64,000 bases of DNA from Bradyrhizobium erythrophlei (GTDB lineage: Bacteria; Pseudomonadota; Alphaproteobacteria; Rhizobiales; Xanthobacteraceae), in the NCBI RefSeq assembly GCF_900129425.1, contig NZ_LT670817.1, forward strand, positions 4,154,001 to 4,218,000, written 5' to 3'. How positions within the stretch are numbered: the stretch's first letter is position 1; each line of letters opens with the position of its first letter. Below the pieces are notes generated by a model, which saw only the letters and a list, made by a program, of their open reading frames with translations, searched no databases and had not been told where the DNA came from. Shown here one piece after another: positions 9,601 to 16,448 of the stretch. A program made the translations under genes and the position numbers.

Positions 9601-10718
9601 GCGGCTTTTCCATGGGCTAGTGCGAGGACGTGGTCGACGATCGCCAGCGTTGAGCCGCCGTCGACCATGTCGTCGACGAAACGCGAAATCGCGATCAGGG
9701 CTTCGGTCTGCGGCTTGAAATTCCTGCCGACGGCCAGCGGCGTCAGCCAGCTCAGGCGCCAGGCGCGGCGCGAGAGCTTGGCGACCGCGTCGCTCATCGC
9801 GAAGGGATCGCCGCGCTCGAGCCCGTCGGAAACGATCAGCACGGCGGCGCCGCGCGCATAGCCGGCAAAGCGAGGCACGGCGAGAAAGGCCTGCAACGCG
9901 TCGCCGATACGGGTGCCGCCGTCCCAGTCGCTGACCAGCCGCGCCGCGGCGGCCAGCGCCTGTTCGCGCTGTTTGAAATGCAGTGGCCGCGTCACGCGCG
10001 TAAGCCGCGTGCCGAAGGTGAACACCTCGATCCGCTGGCAAGCCTGGGTCAGCGCATGGGCAAGGCGAAGATTGTCCTCCGTGCGTGTCTTCATCGATCC
10101 GGAAACATCGATCAGCAGCAGGATTTTCCGCGGGCGCTTGCGGCGCTTCAATCGGGCCAGTTTCAGCACTTCGCCGTCATTGCGCGCGGCGTCGCGCAGG
10201 GTTCGCCTGAGATCGACCAGGGGGCCTCGGCGGTCGCGCATGCGCCGGTAGCTGCGCCGCTGCGGCAGACGCGCCGGCGCGTCGCGCGCGAGCTTTCGCA
10301 ACGCCTCGTCGCGGCCGGCGAGACCGAAGCGGCGCTCGACCAGCGTTTCCACGCCGGTCGCGGCTTCCCCGGACTCATTTGACTCGTCCGACGGTGGCGG
10401 CTCGCCTTCGCCGCGCTGCTCGTCCTGCACGCGCACGATGTCGTCGTCATCCTCGGCGTCGCCGAGAACGGGCGCGTCTTCACCGAGGAAATGTATTCGA
10501 AACAGCGCATTATAGGCGCCGTGGCGCTCGGGCGGCGGGGCGAGCATGGCGAGGCCGGCGCGGCGGATGTCCTCGGGATGGCGTGGTCCGAGCAGCGATA
10601 TCGCAGACAGGAACGCGGTCGTCTGTTCCGGCGCGATCGCAAAGCCGTTCGCGCGCAGCAAACTGACGAAGGTGAGGAAAGGCCGCGCGGCGCGCGGCAG
10701 CGGATCGAACTCGCTCAT
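9597..10718 (-). CDS. VWA-domain protein of CoxE type (metallo-enzyme maturation)
   Basis: A 373-residue protein with an acidic middle (DDDDIVRVQDE, about 110-120) and a C-terminal von Willebrand factor A domain with an intact MIDAS motif (LLIDVSGSMK). Proteins of this kind pair with a MoxR-type ATPase; in carbon-monoxide dehydrogenase clusters CoxD and CoxE insert or mature the active-site metal cluster. Here the pair follows a Mo hydroxylase directly, so the same role is likely. It overlaps the MoxR gene by ATGA at the 5' end and the amidohydrolase gene at the 3' end. Confidence 0.88.
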   Translation of the reverse strand: MSEFDPLPRAARPFLTFVSLLRANGFAIAPEQTTAFLSAISLLGPRHPEDIRRAGLAMLAPPPERHGAYNALFRIHFLGEDAPVLGDAEDDDDIVRVQDEQRGEGEPPPSDESNESGEAATGVETLVERRFGLAGRDEALRKLARDAPARLPQRRSYRRMRDRRGPLVDLRRTLRDAARNDGEVLKLARLKRRKRPRKILLLIDVSGSMKTRTEDNLRLAHALTQACQRIEVFTFGTRLTRVTRPLHFKQREQALAAAARLVSDWDGGTRIGDALQAFLAVPRFAGYARGAAVLIVSDGLERGDPFAMSDAVAKLSRRAWRLSWLTPLAVGRNFKPQTEALIAISRFVDDMVDGGSTLAIVDHVLALAHGKAA

Positions 10719-11596
10719 GCGGCTGACTCGGCGATCAGGGCGTCGAGCCGGCCCGAAATGAATGCGAGGTCTTCCTCGTCCTTGAGCGCGACGCCGATCG
10801 CGCGCTTGAATGCGTCGGGCCAGCGGGCGCCGCCCTGATGCAGCAACGTGGCGGCTTCCGCCCAGTCGACCGCCTCGGCGATTCCCGGCGCCTTGCTGAG
10901 GGGTTCGCGCCGCAGCTTGCCGACCGCCTTGACCACGGCGCGGGCCGTCGCCTCGGCCACGCCGGAAGCGCGCATCATCACGATGCGGGCCTCGCGTTCC
11001 GCATCGGGATAATCGATCCAGTGATATACGCAGCGCCGCCGCAGCGCCTCGTGCAAATCGCGCGTGCGGTTGGACGTGAGGATCACCACCGGCTTTTCCA
11101 CCGCACGCAACGTGCCGCGCTCGGGAATCGAGATCTGGAAATCGGACAGGAATTCGAGCAGGAACGCCTCGAACTCCTGGTCGGATCGGTCGATTTCGTC
11201 GATCAGCAGCACCGTCGAATCGGGCGCGCGCAGGGCGGCAAGCATCGGCCGTTCGATCAGGAAGGCTTCGCCGTAGATATCGATGCTCTCGTCGCCGGCC
11301 TGCCGGATCGCGAGCATCTGGCGCGGATAATTCCATTCGTACAGCGCGGCCGAGGCGTCGATCCCCTCGTAGCATTGCAAGCGGATGAGCTTGCGGGCCA
11401 GCACCGCGGCGATCGCCTTGGCGGCTTCGGTCTTGCCGACACCAGGCGAGCCTTCCAGCAGCAGCGGCTTGCCGAGGGCGAGGGCGAGATATGCCGACGT
11501 CGCGATCGCCTCGTCGGCCAGATAAAAGGCCGAACGCAGCGCGCGCTCCAGCGCCTCAGGACTGTCGATGCCGACGATGTTGGAGCGGATTGCCAT
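10715..11596 (-). CDS. MoxR-family AAA+ ATPase (CoxD-like)
   Basis: A 293-residue AAA+ chaperone. Walker A is GSPGVGKTEAAK, Walker B is VLLIDEIDRSD, and the sensor-1 Asn/arginine-finger region is VILTSNRTRDLHEALRRRC. CoxD-type MoxR ATPases partner with a VWA protein to mature Mo/Cu hydroxylases. It starts 8 bases after the stop of the Mo-subunit C-terminal half and ends inside the VWA gene start (ATGA). The order Mo-subunit, MoxR, VWA strongly suggests a maturation module for this particular enzyme. Confidence 0.9.
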   Translation of the reverse strand: MAIRSNIVGIDSPEALERALRSAFYLADEAIATSAYLALALGKPLLLEGSPGVGKTEAAKAIAAVLARKLIRLQCYEGIDASAALYEWNYPRQMLAIRQAGDESIDIYGEAFLIERPMLAALRAPDSTVLLIDEIDRSDQEFEAFLLEFLSDFQISIPERGTLRAVEKPVVILTSNRTRDLHEALRRRCVYHWIDYPDAEREARIVMMRASGVAEATARAVVKAVGKLRREPLSKAPGIAEAVDWAEAATLLHQGGARWPDAFKRAIGVALKDEEDLAFISGRLDALIAESAA

Positions 11597-11603
11597 GATC
11601 CGA

Positions 11604-12626
11604 TTAGCGCCTCGCCTGCGGCCGGGCGCCGCCCTGGGCGCGGATCGCGCGCAGTACCTTTTCCGGCGTGATCGGCAAATCGTCGATGCGGACGCCGACC
11701 GCGTTGAAGATCGCGTTGGCCACCGCGGGCAATACCGGATTTGCGCACATCTCGCCCGGCCCCTTGCCGCCGAAGGGCGCATCGGGTGCCGGTCGCTCCA
11801 GCACAGCAATGTGGTGCGGGCAAATGTCGCCCGGGCCCGGCATCAGGTATTCGGTGAAATCGCGCGGTCCGTGGCTGATGTCGGGATAATAGGGTTCCGG
11901 GGTTTCGTAGAGCGCGTGGCTTATGCCCATCCAGGCGCCGCCGACGAGCTGCTGCTCGACCATTCGGGGGTTGAGGGCGCGGCCCAGTTCATAGGCGCTG
12001 TCCATCTTGATCATCGCGACTTCGCCGGTTTCGTCGTCGACCTCGACTTCGGCAACAAGACAGGCGTGCGCGTAGCAGGTCGCGGGCGACATTTCGCCGG
12101 TTTCCGGATCGACGGCCGACAGCGGAACCAGGAAAATGCCGCGCCCGGATATGGTGCGGCCCTGCTTGAACTGCGCGGCGATGGCGACGTCCTTGGTCGA
12201 GATCGAACGATGCGGCGCGCCCTTGACGTGGATGTTGCCGCGCCCATCGGTCTCGAGGTCGGCGACGTTGACTTCCAGCTCTTCGGCCGCCGCCTCCATC
12301 ATGACGCCGCGCGCCTCCTGGGCCGCGGCAATCACGGCATTGCCGACGCGATGCGTGCCGCGCGAGGCGAAGCTGCCCATGCAGTGCGGGCCGGTGTCGG
12401 AATCGGCGGTGTCGACATAGACGTCCTCGACGGGCACCCCGAGCGTTTCCGCGCAAATCTGCCGGGTCACGGATTTCATGCCCTGTCCGAGATCGATCGA
12501 TGACAGCGCCACCGTGAACTTGCCGCTCGGATTGGAATGAACCAGCGCCTGGCTGGGGTCGCCGCCCAGATTCATGCCGATCGGATAATTCATCGAGGAC
12601 ATGCCTCGGCCGCGAAGCTTGGCCAT
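11604..12626 (-). CDS. Molybdenum hydroxylase large subunit, C-terminal half
   Basis: A 340-residue protein matching the second half of xanthine dehydrogenase/CoxL-type molybdopterin subunits. It begins at GRGMSSMNYPIGMNLGGDPSQA, a segment normally internal. SIDLGQGMKSVTRQI binds the cofactor, and GGKGPGEMCANPV carries the catalytic Glu. ATG 12624-12626 has an AAGGAGA 8 bases upstream, inside the end of the preceding gene, with a one-base gap between stop and start; the two halves are thus made as separate, coupled polypeptides. The substrate cannot be read from the sequence. Confidence 0.9.
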   Translation of the reverse strand: MAKLRGRGMSSMNYPIGMNLGGDPSQALVHSNPSGKFTVALSSIDLGQGMKSVTRQICAETLGVPVEDVYVDTADSDTGPHCMGSFASRGTHRVGNAVIAAAQEARGVMMEAAAEELEVNVADLETDGRGNIHVKGAPHRSISTKDVAIAAQFKQGRTISGRGIFLVPLSAVDPETGEMSPATCYAHACLVAEVEVDDETGEVAMIKMDSAYELGRALNPRMVEQQLVGGAWMGISHALYETPEPYYPDISHGPRDFTEYLMPGPGDICPHHIAVLERPAPDAPFGGKGPGEMCANPVLPAVANAIFNAVGVRIDDLPITPEKVLRAIRAQGGARPQARR

Positions 12627-12627
12627 G

Positions 12628-14208
12628 TCAGCGTCTCCTTCCGAAAACCGATGAAAATCGCGTTGCGCCGTGCGAACTCGCCGCCGGGGCAGGGGAGGGC
12701 GCGGGTGGTGGCGGCGGAGGCGGAGTGGGCTCGGGCGGCGCGAAGGCCGCGCGATCGTAGCTGGTGCGCTGCTGCGCCGCGGGCCGGGCGGCTGCGATCG
12801 CATCGCGCGGCGTCAACGGAATTTCCGCGCGCTCGCCGCCGCCGTCCTTGCGCGAGGAGGCGCGCCTGAATTCCTCGCCGATCTTCCACTTCGCCTTTTC
12901 GGCGGCGACCTGGACGCATTCGATCAGCGCCGTGTTCTTGGCGATGCGCCGGTGCGCCTTCATGTCGCCGTCGCGATAGGCGTTGAGGATCCGGAACTCC
13001 ATCGGATCCATGCCCACGAGATGAGCGAGCTTGTCCATCTGGCATTCCAGCGCGAAATCGAGCGCCGTGACGCCGAAGCCGCGCATCGCCGTCGACGGCG
13101 TGCGGTTGGTGTAGGCGCAAAATACTTCCGCATGAACGTTGGGAATGGTGTACGGGCCCGGTATATGCGCGACGCATTTGATGACGGCGTAGCTGGAAAG
13201 CCTGGTATAGGCCCCGCTGTCGAAATAGCTGCGCACCTGCCGCGCCATGATCCGGCCGTCGCGCCGCACGCCGTCCTTGACGTAGATCCGCTCGGCGCCG
13301 CGCGGCGAACCGAATTGCATCTCTTCCTCTCGGCCGAACACGTAGCGCACCGGCCGACCGGTCAGCATCGCGCCGAGAATCGCCAGCGGCTCGGTCATGG
13401 TGTCGACTTTGCCGCCGAATCCGCCGCCGACCGTGCCGCCGATGAAATGCAGCTTGTTGGAAGGCACATCGAGGATCTTCGCGCAGGTGTCGAGCGAAAA
13501 GAACAGCGCCTGCGTCGAGGTGTAGACGACGTAGCGGCCGTTGGTATCGGGAGCGGCGATCGAGCCGTTGGTCTCGGTCGGCGCATGCTCGATCGGCGAC
13601 ATCTGGTAGCGCTGTTCGAGAACGTGGTCGGATTCGGCGAACCCGCGCTCGACATCGCCGAAGCGAAGCTTCTGGTGGTCGTACTTGTCGTGAAAGGTGA
13701 AGCTGTTCTTGGGATAGGTCTCGTTCACCACCGGCGCGCCGGGCTTGAGGGTCTCCTCGACGTCAAACACCGATGGCAGCGGCTCGTAATCGACGCGGAT
13801 CGCGGCCAGCGCCTCGAACGCCTCGCGATGGCTGTCGGCAACGACCGCGACGATCGGCTCGCCCTTGTAGCGCACCTTGTCGACCGCCAGCGTCGGCTCA
13901 TCGTCGATGCCGAAATTGATCAGGCTGAGCAGCGTGTTGAGATTGCGCGGCACGTCGGCACCGCGAATGACGCGGCGCACGCCGGGCATCTTTTCGGCCG
14001 CCGCGACGTCGATGCGCCGGAGGCGGGCATGGCTGTGCGGGCTGCGCAGCACCTTGAGGTGCAGCATGCCCTGCAATTTGTGATCGTTGAAATAGGTCGA
14101 GGTCGCGGTGACATGCCCGAGCATGTCCTGGCGCTGCGTGCCCTTGCCGATTTCCTTGAGATTGTCGTCGCGCTCGTCGGCGAAAATATCCTTGCGAAGC
14201 TCGAACAT
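12628..14208 (-). CDS. Molybdenum hydroxylase large subunit, N-terminal half
   Basis: A 526-residue protein covering the a/b-hammerhead domain (about 25-135) and the first molybdopterin-binding domain. GGTVGGGFGGK is the pterin-binding Gly-rich motif, and MRGFGVTALDFA and LVGMDPMEFRI are family landmarks. It ends in a Pro-rich, low-complexity tail (about 480-526, including a run of Pro) and FGRRR, with no counterpart in one-chain enzymes. The catalytic Glu is not here but in the next gene. It lies between the 2Fe-2S subunit gene and the C-terminal half. Confidence 0.9.
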   Translation of the reverse strand: MFELRKDIFADERDDNLKEIGKGTQRQDMLGHVTATSTYFNDHKLQGMLHLKVLRSPHSHARLRRIDVAAAEKMPGVRRVIRGADVPRNLNTLLSLINFGIDDEPTLAVDKVRYKGEPIVAVVADSHREAFEALAAIRVDYEPLPSVFDVEETLKPGAPVVNETYPKNSFTFHDKYDHQKLRFGDVERGFAESDHVLEQRYQMSPIEHAPTETNGSIAAPDTNGRYVVYTSTQALFFSLDTCAKILDVPSNKLHFIGGTVGGGFGGKVDTMTEPLAILGAMLTGRPVRYVFGREEEMQFGSPRGAERIYVKDGVRRDGRIMARQVRSYFDSGAYTRLSSYAVIKCVAHIPGPYTIPNVHAEVFCAYTNRTPSTAMRGFGVTALDFALECQMDKLAHLVGMDPMEFRILNAYRDGDMKAHRRIAKNTALIECVQVAAEKAKWKIGEEFRRASSRKDGGGERAEIPLTPRDAIAAARPAAQQRTSYDRAAFAPPEPTPPPPPPPAPSPAPAASSHGATRFSSVFGRRR

Positions 14209-14219
14209 GGCGGGACCCT

Positions 14220-14702
14220 TCAGGCGCGCGTGCCGCCGCCGCCGGTGGCGACGGACAGAATGGCGTTGATGATGGGCTCATAGCCCGTGCACCGGCAGAT
14301 GTTGCCGCCGATCGCCTCGACCACATCCTGCCGCGACGGCTGCGGGTTTCGATCGAGCAGCGCCTTGGACGCCATCAGCATGCCGGGCGTGCAATACCCG
14401 CACTGCGCCGCGAAATGCTCCATGAAAGCCGTCTGCAGTGGATGCAGCGCCGGCCCAGTCTTCAGGCCGTCGGCGGTTTGCACCGAACGGCCCGCGACCG
14501 ATTCGGCGAGCGTTATGCAGGCCAGATGCGCCTCGCCGTCGATCAGCACGGTGCAGGTGCCGCAGCCGCCCTGGCCGCATCCGAACTTGGGCGAGTGATC
14601 GCCGACGCCGTCGCGCAGCGCGACCAGCAGATTGTCGCCGCCCTCGACGAACACGGCAACGTCGTGGTCGTTGTGCCGGAATTGTAAAGCGGTTTTGGCC
14701 AT
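14220..14702 (-). CDS. Molybdenum hydroxylase [2Fe-2S] subunit
   Basis: A 160-residue electron-transfer subunit. The plant-type ferredoxin cluster is held by Cys42, Cys47, Cys50 and Cys62 (GCGQGGCGTC). The second cluster is held by Cys101, Cys104, Cys136 and Cys138 (QCGYCTPGM and ICRCTGYEP). All eight cysteines are present. The ATG at 14702 is preferred to an upstream in-frame start because it fits the family N-terminus and has AAGGGG upstream. It passes electrons from the Mo centre to the FAD subunit encoded next door. Confidence 0.94.
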   Translation of the reverse strand: MAKTALQFRHNDHDVAVFVEGGDNLLVALRDGVGDHSPKFGCGQGGCGTCTVLIDGEAHLACITLAESVAGRSVQTADGLKTGPALHPLQTAFMEHFAAQCGYCTPGMLMASKALLDRNPQPSRQDVVEAIGGNICRCTGYEPIINAILSVATGGGGTRA

Positions 14703-14716
14703 GGCTCCGATCCCCT

Positions 14717-15538
14717 TCAGGCTTCCTGGCCCAGCAACAGGCGGCGCAGATGCACGCCGGCGACTTCGCGCCGATACCATGTGCTGGCGATCGCGTCGGT
14801 GGCCGGTGACGTTCCCTCCGCGGCGAGCGCGCCGGCAGCGGCGACTCCGGCTTCGTCCAGGGTCTTGCCTTCCAGCGCGCGTTCGGCCGATTTGGCGCGG
14901 ATCGCGGTGGGTCCCATCGCGCCAAGGGCGATGCGCGCGCCGGAGACCCGTCCACCCACATTGGGCACGTGGACGGCGAGCGAAATCACCGAGGCGCCCT
15001 TCGGTTTGACGCGCGAAATCTTGCGGTAGCGAAACGCTTCGGCACTGGCGGGCCGTTCGCAGGAAACGCTTGTCACCACAGAACCGGCGGCGCGGTCGCG
15101 CCCCGCGAGAAACTCCTCCATCGGCATTTCCCGCACGCCGTAGCCGCCCTGTACCGAAACCGTGGCATCAAGCGCGAGCAACGCCACGGCAAGATCGCCG
15201 AACGGGGCGGGAGCGAACAGATTGCCGCCGACTGTCCCCATGTTGCGCACCGCCGGGCCGCCGATCGAGCGCGCCACCGGATGCAGGAAGGCGAGATCGC
15301 GCTCGCGCAGGATCTGCGCCAGCGTCACTCCCGCTCCGATGGTGACGCGTCCTCCGCTTGCGCGAATAGTGCCCAGGCTGCGGTCCTGGACCCGCACGAT
15401 GGTCGAAAACGAAAGGTCGCCCTCGTTGAGCGCGCGCATCACCAGTGTGCCGCCGCCGATATATCGCGCGCCGCGTTCGGACGACAACGCGCCGGCGGCC
15501 TCGGGAATCGTCGCGAATGTCTTGACGCTCACAGGCAT
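14717..15538 (-). CDS. Molybdenum hydroxylase FAD-binding subunit (CoxM-like)
   Basis: A 273-residue flavoprotein. YIGGGTLVM (26-34) and VRNMGTVGGNLFAP (about 97-110) are the two FAD pyrophosphate-binding motifs of the CoxM/xanthine dehydrogenase medium subunit, followed by the C-terminal CO_deh_flav domain. It accepts electrons from the 2Fe-2S subunit and hands them to an external acceptor. The order FAD, 2Fe-2S, Mo-N, Mo-C, with short gaps, shows one operon and one enzyme complex. Confidence 0.92.
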   Translation of the reverse strand: MPVSVKTFATIPEAAGALSSERGARYIGGGTLVMRALNEGDLSFSTIVRVQDRSLGTIRASGGRVTIGAGVTLAQILRERDLAFLHPVARSIGGPAVRNMGTVGGNLFAPAPFGDLAVALLALDATVSVQGGYGVREMPMEEFLAGRDRAAGSVVTSVSCERPASAEAFRYRKISRVKPKGASVISLAVHVPNVGGRVSGARIALGAMGPTAIRAKSAERALEGKTLDEAGVAAAGALAAEGTSPATDAIASTWYRREVAGVHLRRLLLGQEA

Positions 15539-15554
15539 GATGAGAATTCCTTGT

Positions 15555-15998
15555 TCATGCCGCCTCGCTCACATGTCTGCGGACGGCATCGAAGCCCGCC
15601 TGATAGATTTCCTCGCCTACCATCGCGATGAGCCGTTGTTCCTCGCCCGCGCGGGTGGTGAAACGGCATTCCCAATGCCAGAACGTGCGGTCGCCGTCGG
15701 TGACCGGCAGCAGGCGGACATGGGCGACATAGTTGAAGAGCGGGATCGGCGTATCCAGCAGGCAATAGCTGAAGCTCTGTTCGAGATCGGACAGCGCCAG
15801 CAACTGCTCGCGCAATTCGGCGCCGTCCGCCAGCCTGAAGCGGCGGACGCAGCCAATCTTGTCGGAGGGCTGGCCGCGTTCGATCGCGCTGGTGGCGACG
15901 GCCGGGTGCCAGCGGTCGTGGCCGTTGAAATCGCGCAGTACGTTCCAGACGCGATCGGTCGGCGCGTTGATGATCGTGCTTTTGACGATCTTCGGCAT
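15555..15998 (-). CDS. SRPBCC (polyketide cyclase/dehydrase-like) protein 2
   Basis: A 147-residue START/Bet-v1-fold protein that may bind a hydrophobic ligand. INAPTDRVWNVLRDFNGHDRWHP (9-31) is the classic opening helix-strand of the family. It is a tandem paralogue of the next upstream gene (shared DRVW, RDFNG, WHPA, DKIGCVR and LSD blocks). CoxG in carbon-monoxide dehydrogenase clusters is also an SRPBCC protein, so a role with the Mo enzyme is possible; a role in handling a cyclic intermediate is equally possible. Confidence 0.85.
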   Translation of the reverse strand: MPKIVKSTIINAPTDRVWNVLRDFNGHDRWHPAVATSAIERGQPSDKIGCVRRFRLADGAELREQLLALSDLEQSFSYCLLDTPIPLFNYVAHVRLLPVTDGDRTFWHWECRFTTRAGEEQRLIAMVGEEIYQAGFDAVRRHVSEAA

Positions 15999-16001
15999 CT
16001 G

Positions 16002-16439
16002 TCAGCCCCCGAACGCGCGCTTGAGCGCGTCGAAGCCGCCCTGGAACACGCCGCCGCCGATGGTGGCGATGAGTTCGGTTTCGCGATCGGGCGCGCAATC
16101 GAACTCGGCGGTCCATTCGACGAATGTGCACTCGCTGTCGGTTACCGGCGTCAGCCGCAGCGTGGCGACGTAATTCTCCACGCCCATCGGCGATTCCAGG
16201 ATCGAATAGGTGCAGAACATCTCGTAGTCGGAGAGGCCGAGCAACTTCTCGCGAATGCGGTCGCCGTTGCGCAGGCGAAAATCCCGGACGCAGCCGATCT
16301 TGTCGGCGGGCTCGCCGCCCTCGATGCGGCTTTCGCCGATCGCGGGATGCCAGTTCGGCAGGCCGTTGAAGTCGCGCACCCGCGCCCAGACCCGGTCGGA
16401 GCGGCCGTTGATCACGCTGGAAACATAAACTCGCGCCAT
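16002..16439 (-). CDS. SRPBCC (polyketide cyclase/dehydrase-like) protein 1
   Basis: A 145-residue paralogue of the gene that follows it after 3 bases. It has the same frame of conserved blocks (SDRVWARVRDFNG, NWHPAI, DKIGCVRDF) and no signal peptide or anchor. The duplication suggests a heteromeric pair or two related ligands. It starts 9 bases after the stop of the flotillin gene and clearly belongs to the same transcript. Confidence 0.85.
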   Translation of the reverse strand: MARVYVSSVINGRSDRVWARVRDFNGLPNWHPAIGESRIEGGEPADKIGCVRDFRLRNGDRIREKLLGLSDYEMFCTYSILESPMGVENYVATLRLTPVTDSECTFVEWTAEFDCAPDRETELIATIGGGVFQGGFDALKRAFGG

Positions 16440-16448
16440 GACCCTTCC

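Noticed and set aside
12600..12640. Frameshift error splitting the Mo-subunit
   Set aside because: The second gene has its own ribosome site and ATG, and the first ends in a Pro-rich tail that would not fit in a continuous protein.
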